Shown: positions 23,949 to 31,959 of the stretch, piece by piece
How the letters are laid out: every line of letters begins with the position of its first letter
How positions within the stretch are numbered: position 1 is the first letter of the stretch
Origin: Pelomonas sp. KK5
Lineage (GTDB): Bacteria > Pseudomonadota > Gammaproteobacteria > Burkholderiales > Burkholderiaceae_C
DNA length: 44,288 nucleotides
Direction: 5' to 3'
Assembly: GCF_001984095.1 (NCBI RefSeq)
Contig: NZ_LYVQ01000023.1
Coordinates: 1 to 44,288, forward strand
Translations under genes and position numbers: made by a program
The notes under the pieces: generated by a model
Database searches by the model: none
Seen by the model: only the letters and a program-made list of their open reading frames with translations
What the model was told of the DNA's origin: nothing

Positions 23949-24755
23949 TCAGTGCGCCTGACTGTCCAGTTTCAGTCGCACCCGCCTGTCCAGACTCAAG
24001 CCCCGCGCATCCGGCATCAGGTACCGCTCGATCAGCCGCTTCTTCAGCCCGCTGCGATCCGCCTGCGCGAGTGCCTCCTCGATGACCGGCTTGTAGCGCG
24101 CCGCCTCCGGCGACAGGTAGAAACGCATGTCATGGTCGTGCACCAACACCAGGTTCTGCTCGATCGCCAGGCCCGGATGGGCCCGCACCTCGTTGACGAT
24201 CTCGCTGGCGCCGCGGGCGATGTAGTCGATGCCGCGCTCGCCGCTGGCGACCATTGCGAACATCTGGCGCCAGTCGCCGGGCTTGACGTAGAGCGGCAGG
24301 CCGTTGGAGCGCCAGGCGTCCACGTCGAACCAGCCCGCGCCCAGGCCGCCGACCTTGCCGAGCCGGCGAAAGTCGTCCAGCGTGCGCACGCCCGCGTAGG
24401 CCTGCTCCTGCCCCTTGCGGACCAGCAGGATGCGCTGGCCGGCCAGTCCGTTGGTCAGCGCATTCGCAACCGATGCATAGGCGGCGTCGCGGGCGCGGCT
24501 CTGCACGCCCCAGATCAGCGAGAGCTGGTTGCTGGCCACCATCTCCCAGATGCGCGGCTGGGGGACGTTGGCGACGATGGTCAGCACCGGCTCATGGCCC
24601 GCGGCACGCAGCGACTCTTCGAGCAGGTGGGTGAAGTACAGGTGCCGGTTGTCGGGCAGGGCCACGAGGCGCAAGGGGATGGTCTCAGCCCGACAGATGC
24701 CTGCGCAAAGCAGGACGGCAAGACCGACAAGAAAGGAAGCGCCAGCAAAGCGCAT
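23949..24755 (-). CDS. orphan periplasmic solute-binding-like protein
   Basis: Exported protein of 268 aa with a Sec signal (MRFAGASFLVGLAVLLCAGI, cut near CRAE). The mature part looks like a type-2 periplasmic binding fold of the family 3 kind: LRLVALPDNRHLYFTHLLEESLRA, QILLVRKGQE-like strand, then GVRTLDDFRRLGKVGGLGAGW, DYIARGASEIVNEV and FYLSPEAARYKPVIEEALAQ. Many such stand-alone proteins have no transporter partner and their role is unclear. It lies 94 bp downstream of gabD on the same strand and converges on the LysR gene. Ligand and function are not recognised. Confidence 0.7.
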   Translation of the reverse strand: MRFAGASFLVGLAVLLCAGICRAETIPLRLVALPDNRHLYFTHLLEESLRAAGHEPVLTIVANVPQPRIWEMVASNQLSLIWGVQSRARDAAYASVANALTNGLAGQRILLVRKGQEQAYAGVRTLDDFRRLGKVGGLGAGWFDVDAWRSNGLPLYVKPGDWRQMFAMVASGERGIDYIARGASEIVNEVRAHPGLAIEQNLVLVHDHDMRFYLSPEAARYKPVIEEALAQADRSGLKKRLIERYLMPDARGLSLDRRVRLKLDSQAH

Positions 24756-24849
24756 GCGTGCATAGCCTCGACGAGTGCCGAACCCGAACGAGCTTAGCAG
24801 ACCCTGCCAGCCCTAACCTCTTCCCTCGACGGTGTCGTTGCCGCGGTCC

Positions 24850-26316
24850 TCAGCGGTCCACGCCGCCCAGGCACACGTACTTGATCTCCAGGAAGTCATC
24901 GAGACCGTACTTCGAGCCCTCGCGCCCCAGGCCCGACTGCTTGACGCCGCCGAAGGGTGCCTCGGCCGTCGAGATCAGGCCGGTGTTGACCCCGACCATG
25001 CCCGACTCAAGCCCCTCGGACACGCGCGTCACGCGGCCGATGTCGCGGCTGTAGAAATAGGCGGCCAGGCCGAACTCGGTGTCGTTGGCCAGGGCCAGCA
25101 CCTCCTCCTCGGTGTCGAAGGCGAACAGCGGCGCCAGCGGGCCGAAGGTCTCTTCCTTCGCCACCAGCATGTCCGCAGTCGCCCCGGCCACCACGGTCGG
25201 CTCGAAGAACTGGCCGCCGCGCGCGTGGCGCTTGCCGCCAGTCAAGACCTGACCCCCATGGTTCACCGCATCGGCCACATGCTCCTCGACCTTGGCGACG
25301 GCCTTCATGTCGATCAGCGGGCCTTGCGTGACGCCGGGCTCGATGCCCTCACCCACCTTCAAGGCCTCGACCCTGGCGACCAGCTTCGCGGCAAAGGCGT
25401 CGTACACGCCGCGCTGCACATAGATGCGGTTGGCGCAGACGCAGGTCTGGCCGGCGTTGCGGAACTTGGAGATCATCGCGCCGTCCACCGCCGCGTCCAG
25501 GTCGGCGTCGTCGAACACGATGAAGGGCGCGTTGCCGCCCAGTTCCAGCGAGAGCTTCTTGATCGTGTCGGCGCACTGGCGCATCAGCGTGCGGCCCACC
25601 TCGGTCGAGCCGGTGAATGACAGCTTGCGCACGATGGGGCTGCGGGTCATCTCGCCGCCGATCGCGCTGGCCGAGCCGGGGATCACCGAGAACAGGCCCT
25701 TCGGGACACCGGCACGCTCGGCCAGCTCGGCGAAGGCCAGCGCCGAGTACGGCGTCTGCAGCGCGGGCTTCAGCACCATCGAGCAGCCCGCCGCCAGCGC
25801 GGGGGCGACCTTGCGGGTGATCATCGCGATGGGGAAGTTCCAGGGCGTGATCGCCGCGGTGGTCCCGATCGGCTGCTTGATCGCCTGGATGCGGCGGTCG
25901 TTGCCCGGCGAGGGAATGGTGTCGCCGTAGACGCGGCGGGCCTCGTCGGCGAACCACTCGACGAAGGAGGCGGCGTAGACGATCTCGCCCTTGGCCTCGG
26001 CCAGCGGCTTGCCCTGCTCGGTGGTGAGGATCAGCGCGAGGTCGTCGGCGTTGGCCAGCATCAGGTCGTTCAGGCGGCGCAGGATCGCGGCGCGCTCCTT
26101 GGCCGGGACCTTGGCCCATTGCTTCTGCGCCTTGTCGGCCGCGGCAATGGCGCGCACGGTCTCGGCGGCGCCGCACATCGGCACGGTGCCGATCTGCTCG
26201 TCCGTGGCGGGGTTGCGGACGACGGCGACGGCGCCGTGCTCGTCGGCATCCACCCAGGCGCCGGCGATATAGGCCTGCTGGCGCAGCAGGCTCGGGTCTT
26301 TCAGGACGAGGCTCAT
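24850..26316 (-). CDS. gabD: succinate-semialdehyde dehydrogenase
   Basis: Oxidises succinate semialdehyde to succinate, the last step of GABA catabolism. It is a 488-aa aldehyde dehydrogenase of the GabD subfamily: N160 (ITPWNFP), E259 (LSLELGGNAPF), and C292 in NAGQTCVCANR with C294 two residues on, the redox-sensitive pair known in GabD. The C-terminus has FGGVKQSGLGREGSKYGLDDF, also typical. ATG 26316 is preceded by AAGGAG, which lies inside the last codons of gabT, so the two are translationally linked (5 bp gap). Confidence 0.95.
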   Translation of the reverse strand: MSLVLKDPSLLRQQAYIAGAWVDADEHGAVAVVRNPATDEQIGTVPMCGAAETVRAIAAADKAQKQWAKVPAKERAAILRRLNDLMLANADDLALILTTEQGKPLAEAKGEIVYAASFVEWFADEARRVYGDTIPSPGNDRRIQAIKQPIGTTAAITPWNFPIAMITRKVAPALAAGCSMVLKPALQTPYSALAFAELAERAGVPKGLFSVIPGSASAIGGEMTRSPIVRKLSFTGSTEVGRTLMRQCADTIKKLSLELGGNAPFIVFDDADLDAAVDGAMISKFRNAGQTCVCANRIYVQRGVYDAFAAKLVARVEALKVGEGIEPGVTQGPLIDMKAVAKVEEHVADAVNHGGQVLTGGKRHARGGQFFEPTVVAGATADMLVAKEETFGPLAPLFAFDTEEEVLALANDTEFGLAAYFYSRDIGRVTRVSEGLESGMVGVNTGLISTAEAPFGGVKQSGLGREGSKYGLDDFLEIKYVCLGGVDR

Positions 26317-26321
26317 CGCGA

Positions 26322-27596
26322 TCACTCCTTCATCGCCTTGGCCAGGATGGCCAGGCCTTCCTCGAACACGGCGTCCTGGATCGTCAGCGGGAACAGGAAG
26401 CGCACGACGTTGCCGTAGGTGCCGCAGGTCAGCAGCAGCAGGCCCATCTCCTTGGCACGGGTCTGGACACGCTTGGTGAAGTCCGCATCCGGCGTGCCGT
26501 CGGCCTTGGCGAACTCGACGGCCACCATCGAACCGGGGCCGCGCACATCCCGGATCTGCGGCACGCTGGCGCGCAGCTCGTTGAGATGCGCCTTCAGCGT
26601 GGAGCCGAGGCGCTCGGCACGCTCGCTCAGCTTCTCGTCTTCGATCACGTCCAGCACCGCATGGGCGGCGGCCACGGCCAGCGCGTTCGCCGCGTAGGTG
26701 CCGCCCAGGCCGCCGGGTGCCGGCGCATCCATGATCTCGGCGCGGCCACAGACGGCCGACAGCGGCGTGCCGCCGGCCAGGCTCTTGGCCATCGTCATCA
26801 GGTCGGGCACGACGTCGTAGTGGTCCATCGCGAACCACTTGCCGGTGCGGGCGAAGCCGGTCTGGATCTCGTCGGCGATCAGCAGGATGCCGTGCTGGTC
26901 GCACAGCCTGCGCAGCGCGCGCATGAACTCGATCGGCTGCTGGTAGAAGCCGCCCTCGCCCTGCACCGGCTCGACGATGATGGCCGCCACCTGCGTGGGC
27001 TCGATGTCGCACTTGAACAGCTGCTCGATGGCCGCCAGCGAGTCCTCGACCGACACGCCGTGCAGCGCGATCGGCGCCGGCACGTGATAGACGCTGGCCG
27101 GGAAGGGGCCGAAGCCGATCTTGTAGGGCGCGACCTTGCCGGTCAGCGCCATGCCCATGAAGGTGCGGCCGTGGAAGCCGCCGCCCAGCGCGATGACGCC
27201 GGAGCGCCTGGTGTGGTTGCGGGCGATCTTGATCGCGTTCTCGACGGCCTCGGCGCCGGTGGTGAAGAACGCCGTCTTCTTGGCGTGGGTGCCGGGCGTC
27301 AGCCGGTTGAGCCGCTCGGCGAGCGCGACGGCGCTCTCATAAGGCACGACCTGGTAGGCGGTGTGCGTGAAGCAGTCGAGCTGGGCGCGGATCGCCGCAA
27401 CGATGCGCGGGTGGCAGTGGCCGGTGTTCAGCACGGCGATGCCCGAGCCGAAATCGATGAAGCGGCGGCCCTCCACATCCCACAGTTCGGAGTTCAGCGC
27501 GCGCTGGGCATAGACGTCGGGAAAGCCGATGCCGACGCCGCGCGGCGTGGCGGCGACGCGGCGGGCGTCGAGGGAGGCATTGGTGGGGGTGTTCAT
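26322..27596 (-). CDS. gabT: 4-aminobutyrate--2-oxoglutarate aminotransferase
   Basis: Class III PLP aminotransferase that converts GABA to succinate semialdehyde, 424 aa from ATG 27596 (MNTPTNASLDARRVAATPRG); an in-frame ATG at 27620 would add eight residues. TTGAEAVENAIKIAR, IVEPVQGEGGFY, D242 in IADEIQTGFARTG, and PLP lysine K271 in MAKSLAGGTPLS are in place. The ATPRGVGIGFPDVYAQRA start and NTGHCHPRIV match GabT proteins. It diverges from a MocR/GabR-type regulator whose start is 86 bp away, with repeated GGAACCAAT-like boxes between them. Confidence 0.95.
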   Translation of the reverse strand: MNTPTNASLDARRVAATPRGVGIGFPDVYAQRALNSELWDVEGRRFIDFGSGIAVLNTGHCHPRIVAAIRAQLDCFTHTAYQVVPYESAVALAERLNRLTPGTHAKKTAFFTTGAEAVENAIKIARNHTRRSGVIALGGGFHGRTFMGMALTGKVAPYKIGFGPFPASVYHVPAPIALHGVSVEDSLAAIEQLFKCDIEPTQVAAIIVEPVQGEGGFYQQPIEFMRALRRLCDQHGILLIADEIQTGFARTGKWFAMDHYDVVPDLMTMAKSLAGGTPLSAVCGRAEIMDAPAPGGLGGTYAANALAVAAAHAVLDVIEDEKLSERAERLGSTLKAHLNELRASVPQIRDVRGPGSMVAVEFAKADGTPDADFTKRVQTRAKEMGLLLLTCGTYGNVVRFLFPLTIQDAVFEEGLAILAKAMKE

Positions 27597-27638
27597 GGCG
27601 GGTCTCGCAGGGACGGTCATTCGATGCGATCCAGTCTA

Positions 27639-27693
27639 TGGTTCAATTGGCTCCATCATTGGAACCAATTAATACGATTTCATGGAACCAATC
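27639..27693. promoter_or_regulatory. GGAACCAAT box cluster, candidate MocR/GabR operator
   Basis: Three related boxes lie between gabT and the MocR gene: TGGTTCAATT (27639-27648, inverted), TTGGAACCAATT (27659-27670), and ATGGAACCAATC (27682-27693). The last two are direct repeats 23 bp apart, and the last contains the regulator's own start codon. GabR/PdxR-type proteins bind paired direct repeats in the divergent promoter region and repress themselves. The pattern fits that mechanism; binding is inferred. Confidence 0.65.
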
Positions 27694-29145
27694 GCCCTGC
27701 CGGACTATGTCCAGGCCCACTTCGACCCGGCCAGCGGCCAGGCGCAGCACCGCCAGCTCTACGCGGTGATCCAGAAGGGCATCCGCGACGGTGCGCTGGC
27801 CGCCGGCACGCGGCTGCCGCCGACGCGTGCGCTGGCGGAGGCGCTGGGCATCGCCCGCAACACCATCGTCCACGTCTACGAGCAGCTGGCCCTGGAAGGC
27901 TTCGTGCGCGCCGGGGTCGGGCGTGGCACCTACGTGGCCCCGCAGGCGCCACGGCTCGCGCCCGCGGTCGCGCGGCAGCGGCGCGCGGCCACGCTGTCCG
28001 GCCGCGGCCGCCAGCTGCTGGCTGGCGCCAGTGCCAGCCCCCAGCAATGGGGCGCCTTCGTGCCCGGCGTGCCGGAGGTGCGGCTGTTCCCCACCGCCGT
28101 CTGGAACCGGCTGCAGGCCCGCGCCTGGCGCCGGCCGACGCCCGAGCAGATGAGCTATGCCACGGCCGGCGGCGATGCCACGCTGCGCCAGGCGATCGCC
28201 GACTACCTGAAGGGCACGCGCGGCGTGGACTGCGCACCCGGCCAGGTCGTCGTCACCAGCGGCACGCAGCAGTCGCTGCAGCTGATCGCGCAGCTGCTCG
28301 CCGATCCCGGTGACGCGGTGTGGCTGGAAGACCCGGGCTACTGGGGCGCCCGCAGCGTGTTCCGCAACGCCGGGCTGAAGCTGGTGCCGATCGACGTGGA
28401 CGAGGAGGGCGCGGCGCCCACGCCGAAGCAGCTGCGCGAGCCGCCACGGCTGATGTTCGTCTCGCCCTCGCACCAGTACCCGGTCGGGGCGCTGATGAGC
28501 CACGGCCGACGCAGGCAGCTGCTGGACTACGCGGCGGCGCAGGGCGTCTGGATGATCGAGGACGACTACGACAGCGAGTTCCGCTACGACGCCCGGCCGC
28601 TGCCCGCGCTGCAGGGCCTGGACGCCGCGGGCCACACGATCTACCTGGGCACGTTTTCAAAGACGCTGTTCCCCTCGCTGCGCATCGCCTACCTGGTGCT
28701 GCCGGTGGAACTGGCCGAGGGCTTCGCCCGCGCGCTGAGCGAGCTGTTCCGCGAGGGACAGACCTTGCCCCAGAGCGTGCTGGCCAGCTTCATCGCCGAA
28801 GGCCACTACGCCAGCCACATCCGGCGCATGCGCGGCGTCTACAGCGCGCGGCGCGCGGCGCTGATCGGCGCGATACGCCGGCACTTCGACGAGGCGGAGC
28901 TGCCCATCCTCGGCGGCGATGCCGGCCTGCACCTGGTGCTGGGCCTGCCGCCGCATGTCGACGACGCGGCGGTCGTGCGCGAGGCGCTGCGCGCCGGCAT
29001 CGCGACACGGCCGCTGTCGATGTACTCGATCCGGGAGCCGGCGCCGCGCAAGGGCCTGGTACTGGGCTACGGCGCGGTGACGGAAGAAGAGATCGTCCCG
29101 GCCTTCGCGCGGCTGGCGAAGGTGATCCGCAAGGCCCTGCCCTAA
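27682..29145 (+). CDS. MocR-family (GabR/PdxR-like) transcriptional regulator
   Basis: Chimeric regulator of 487 aa: an N-terminal GntR-type winged helix (about residues 20-86: QLYAVIQKGIRDGALAAGTR, LPPTRALAEALGIARNTIV, GFVRAGVGRGTYVA) joined by a linker to a class I aminotransferase-like domain (about 120-480). PLP lysine K327 is kept in GTFSKTLFPSLRIAYLV, with EDDYDSEFRYD upstream. It diverges from gabT/gabD. The known GabR of Bacillus activates gabTD with PLP and GABA as effectors and represses itself, and a similar role is expected here by position and domain make-up. Confidence 0.92.
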   Translation: MEPIALPDYVQAHFDPASGQAQHRQLYAVIQKGIRDGALAAGTRLPPTRALAEALGIARNTIVHVYEQLALEGFVRAGVGRGTYVAPQAPRLAPAVARQRRAATLSGRGRQLLAGASASPQQWGAFVPGVPEVRLFPTAVWNRLQARAWRRPTPEQMSYATAGGDATLRQAIADYLKGTRGVDCAPGQVVVTSGTQQSLQLIAQLLADPGDAVWLEDPGYWGARSVFRNAGLKLVPIDVDEEGAAPTPKQLREPPRLMFVSPSHQYPVGALMSHGRRRQLLDYAAAQGVWMIEDDYDSEFRYDARPLPALQGLDAAGHTIYLGTFSKTLFPSLRIAYLVLPVELAEGFARALSELFREGQTLPQSVLASFIAEGHYASHIRRMRGVYSARRAALIGAIRRHFDEAELPILGGDAGLHLVLGLPPHVDDAAVVREALRAGIATRPLSMYSIREPAPRKGLVLGYGAVTEEEIVPAFARLAKVIRKALP

Positions 29146-29870
29146 CGCCAATCCTCGACGGCTCGCAGCGCGTCCCGCAGCAGTTCCTCGCGGCGCGCCG
29201 TCGCCCAGCCCGTGGCGAACCAGGCACCGGGCTGCGGTTGCAGCGAGCGGAACAGCAGCAGGGCCTGGTGCATGTCGTTGTAGCGGCCGAGGGCGTCCTG
29301 CAGCGTCTTCATCCCGGCGAGGCGCCGCTTGCGCACGCCGGCCAGCTCGATGCCGTAGCGCAGCCGCTTGAGGCGCTTGCGCAGGCGGTGGCGGGCCGGC
29401 TCGTCGGCGGTGGCGAAGCCGGCGGCCTCGCGGCGCAGGCGGCGCTCGAACTTCTTCAGGCGGGCCCGCACGAGCTCGCTCCCGGCTTCCATGGATGGTG
29501 TGTTGGCAAAGCCGAGCAGGTCCCGCAGCAGCCGGGCGAACTTGCGCGAGCGCAGGCCGGCGCCCGGTTCCTCGCGCAGCGGCGGCAGCGCCAGCGGCGG
29601 GCAGCCGAGCGCCTTCAGCTGCGGCAGCAGCTCCTGTTCCAGCACGTCGCGATCACGCGCGCGGCCCAGCATGCGCGCCTGCGCAGCCAGCGCCTCGTCC
29701 CAGCCGGCAAGCTGCGGCCCGCCATCGCCGAACAGCTTCAGCGCGCTGCGCAAGCGGCGGATGCCGATGCGCAGCCGATGGACCGCCTCGGCGTCGGGCA
29801 GCGCGTCCAGTTGCGCAAGGATCTCCCGCAGGCACTGCCCGACCATCTCGCGCAGCACCTCGGTCGCCAC
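29142..29870 (-). CDS. CHAD domain protein
   Basis: All-helical CHAD protein of 242 aa, with conserved basic and histidine residues that bind inorganic polyphosphate in this family. The hallmark EAVHRLRIGIRRLRSALKLF lies near residue 28, followed by LGRARDRDVLEQELLPQLKAL, RLRKRLKRLRYGIELAG and LQDALGRYNDMHQALLL. GTG 29870 is chosen because it begins one base after the TetR stop; ATG 29846 is an alternative. No CYTH domain is fused to it. It ends the TetR/importer run and overlaps the MocR 3' end by 4 bp (convergent). A link to the transporter is not apparent. Confidence 0.85.
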   Translation of the reverse strand: MATEVLREMVGQCLREILAQLDALPDAEAVHRLRIGIRRLRSALKLFGDGGPQLAGWDEALAAQARMLGRARDRDVLEQELLPQLKALGCPPLALPPLREEPGAGLRSRKFARLLRDLLGFANTPSMEAGSELVRARLKKFERRLRREAAGFATADEPARHRLRKRLKRLRYGIELAGVRKRRLAGMKTLQDALGRYNDMHQALLLFRSLQPQPGAWFATGWATARREELLRDALRAVEDWR

Positions 29871-29871
29871 T

Positions 29872-30519
29872 TCAGGGCCCCGGCTTGACCAGCACCAGGC
29901 GCCGGATCGTGTCCAGGTTGAACTCCAGCCGCCTGGCCAACGCGTCCTTGCTCGTGAACGAGAAGCCGAACAGCGCGGCACCGGTGTGGCGGTTGTTCAG
30001 GTAGTAGAAGCCGATCGCGGCGATGGTGATGCAGAGCTGCGTCGCGTCGAGCCCCGGGCGGAACACGCCGGCGGCGACGCCGCGCTCCAGGATGCCCGCC
30101 ACCGTGTCCACATAGTTCTTCTGCAGCTTGCGCAGCGTCTTGTTGCCACTGACGTGCTTGGCCAGGTGCAGGTTCTCGCTGTTCACCAGCGTGATGAACT
30201 CGGGCACCGCGAGGTAGTACTCCCAGGTGAAGCGCACCAGCTGGTCGATGGCCTCGATCGGCTCCAGCTCGTCGAAATGCAGCGCCTGCTCGCGGCCGCG
30301 GATGTTGGTGTAGGCGTCTTCGATGACGGCGGCGAACAGCTGCTCCTTGCCCTCGAAGTAGTAGTAGATCATCCGCTTGTTGGCGCCGGACTGCTCCGCG
30401 ATCTTGTCCACTCGCGCGCCGGAGAGGCCCGCCTTGGCGAACTCGATGCGGGCCGCGGCCAGGATGTCGGCCTTGGTGGCCTCGGCGTCGCGTACGCGGG
30501 GGGTCGTCTTTTCGCCCAT
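29872..30519 (-). CDS. TetR family transcriptional regulator
   Basis: Repressor-type regulator of 215 aa. The TetR helix-turn-helix is ADILAAARIEFAKAGLSGAR then VDKIAEQSGANKRMIYYYFE (residues about 16-62), with GKEQLFAAVIEDAY following. The rest is the helical ligand-binding domain, ending FTSKDALARRLEFNLDTIRRLV, close to the nicotinate/aryl-type TetR_C group of RutR-like proteins. It is encoded in the same block as the CUT2 importer, 39 bp behind MaoC. A TetR-like palindrome (35680-35699) in front of the importer genes may be its operator. The effector is unknown. Confidence 0.9.
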   Translation of the reverse strand: MGEKTTPRVRDAEATKADILAAARIEFAKAGLSGARVDKIAEQSGANKRMIYYYFEGKEQLFAAVIEDAYTNIRGREQALHFDELEPIEAIDQLVRFTWEYYLAVPEFITLVNSENLHLAKHVSGNKTLRKLQKNYVDTVAGILERGVAAGVFRPGLDATQLCITIAAIGFYYLNNRHTGAALFGFSFTSKDALARRLEFNLDTIRRLVLVKPGP

Positions 30520-30558
30520 GTCGTCGTTCTTCTTGCTCAGCGTGGTGATTCGAGATTA

Positions 30559-30996
30559 TCAGACCGCGCTGCGCACCATCAGCGTATTGATGCCCTCCTG
30601 CACCAGCACGCCGTCCTGCTGGCGCGCTTCGACCTTCAGCCGCACGACGCCGCGGTCGGGCCGGCGCGTGGGCCGCTTGTCGATGACGGTCAGCTGGGCC
30701 TCCAGCCGGTCGCCGATGAAGACGGGCGCACGGAAGGCGTAGTTCCACTCCAGCGATGCGATGGCCGCGAGCCGCGTGGCGGCGCGGTTCTTCAGCCCGT
30801 CGATCAGCGCGAGGCACAGGAGGCCATGGGCGACGCGGCGCGGGAAGCCGACGCTGCGCGCGAACTGGTCGTCCATATGGACCTCGAAGAAATCGCCCGA
30901 CAGGCCCGCGAACTGCACGATGTGCGATTCGGTGACGACGATGCCGGGGCTGGTGAAGGCCAGGCCCGGCTCGATCTCGTCGAAGAGCAAGGGCAT
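30559..30996 (-). CDS. MaoC-type hot-dog dehydratase
   Basis: Single hot-dog domain of 145 aa in the (R)-specific enoyl-CoA hydratase/MaoC family. The hydratase motif appears as FAGLSGDFFEVHMDD, with D35 and H40 in the positions of the catalytic Asp and His, followed by RVAHGLLCLALIDGL. Length and single domain match stand-alone MaoC proteins acting on acyl-CoA or other thioester/enoyl substrates. It sits 4 bp behind the downstream permease gene of a sugar-type importer, which is unusual and implies that the imported compound is handled through CoA chemistry (inference). Confidence 0.88.
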   Translation of the reverse strand: MPLLFDEIEPGLAFTSPGIVVTESHIVQFAGLSGDFFEVHMDDQFARSVGFPRRVAHGLLCLALIDGLKNRAATRLAAIASLEWNYAFRAPVFIGDRLEAQLTVIDKRPTRRPDRGVVRLKVEARQQDGVLVQEGINTLMVRSAV

Positions 30997-31000
30997 CTTG

Positions 31001-31942
31001 TTACTTCACCATCGCCAGCTTGCTGCGGTCGATCGTCAGCGCGATCGCCACGATCAGCACGCCGCCGAAGACGATCTGCTGCGCCTGCGGCGGCACTTCG
31101 AGATAGACCATGCCGGTACGGATCACCGCCACGATCAGCGCGCCGATCAAGGTGTTGAGCACGCCGCCGACGCCGCCGGTAAGCGGTGTGCCGCCGATCA
31201 GCACCGCGACGATGGCGGGCAGCAGGAAGCCTTCGGCGATATTCGGCGCGCCGCCGGCCAGCTTGACCGAGAACAGCAGGCCGGCGAAGGCCGCGATGAG
31301 CCCGGAGATCGCATAGACCGCGATCTTGTAGCGCCCCACCGGCAGGCCCGCGGCGGCCGCCGCCGGCTCGCCCGCGCCGATCGCCTTCAGCGCCCGGCCG
31401 AGTGTCGTGCGCCGCTCGATGAACAGCAGCACTGCCAGCAGCGCGCCGGCGATCAGGATCTCGTTGGGCACGCCGGCCGTGCTGCCGATGATCCAGCCGA
31501 ACTCGCGGTCGCGCATCTCCGCATCCATGAACAGCGCGCGCTGGCCCGAGGCGTACTGCCCGACCGACAGCGCCACCCCGCCGATCGCCAGCGTGGCGAT
31601 GAAGGACGGCACCTTCAGCCGCGTGGACGCGATGCCCGAGGCCAAGCCCATCACGGCGCCGACCAGCAGCACGGCCGGCAGCGACCAGGCGCCCAGCACC
31701 GGCAGCGCAAGGGTTGCCAGCACCGTCGTCATGTTCGCCACCGACTGCACCGAGAGATCGATGCCGCCGATGTAGATCACCAGCGTGATGCCCAGCGCCA
31801 TCACGAACAGGGTGGACACGTCGGCCACCATCTGCAGCAGGCTGGCCGGCGCGAGGAAGGTCGGGTTGATGGCGCTGACGGCGAGGGTCAGCAGTACCAG
31901 CGTGATCCAGGGGAAATGGGGGCGGAGGCGGTCGAAGTTCAT
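31001..31942 (-). CDS. CUT2 sugar-type ABC transporter permease (second)
   Basis: Inner-membrane permease of 313 aa in the RbsC/BPD_transp_2 family: MNFDRLRPHFPWITLVLLTL, then NPTFLAPASLLQMVADVSTL, GITLVIYIGGIDLSVQSVANM (the conserved GGIDLSV motif), TTLGRALKAIGAGEPAA and VGGTPLTGGVGGVLNTLIG. ATG 31942 is preceded by AAGGA at good spacing. It is the second of two different permeases in the operon, so the importer probably uses a heterodimeric channel. MaoC follows 4 bp later. Confidence 0.92.
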   Translation of the reverse strand: MNFDRLRPHFPWITLVLLTLAVSAINPTFLAPASLLQMVADVSTLFVMALGITLVIYIGGIDLSVQSVANMTTVLATLALPVLGAWSLPAVLLVGAVMGLASGIASTRLKVPSFIATLAIGGVALSVGQYASGQRALFMDAEMRDREFGWIIGSTAGVPNEILIAGALLAVLLFIERRTTLGRALKAIGAGEPAAAAAGLPVGRYKIAVYAISGLIAAFAGLLFSVKLAGGAPNIAEGFLLPAIVAVLIGGTPLTGGVGGVLNTLIGALIVAVIRTGMVYLEVPPQAQQIVFGGVLIVAIALTIDRSKLAMVK

Positions 31943-31959
31943 GGCCGTTCCTTCTTGCA

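Noticed and set aside
23911-23956. CGCACTG/CAGTGCG inverted pair in the LysR/solute-binding convergent gap
   Set aside because: Seven-base arms with a 32-base loop and no T tract; too weak to call a terminator.
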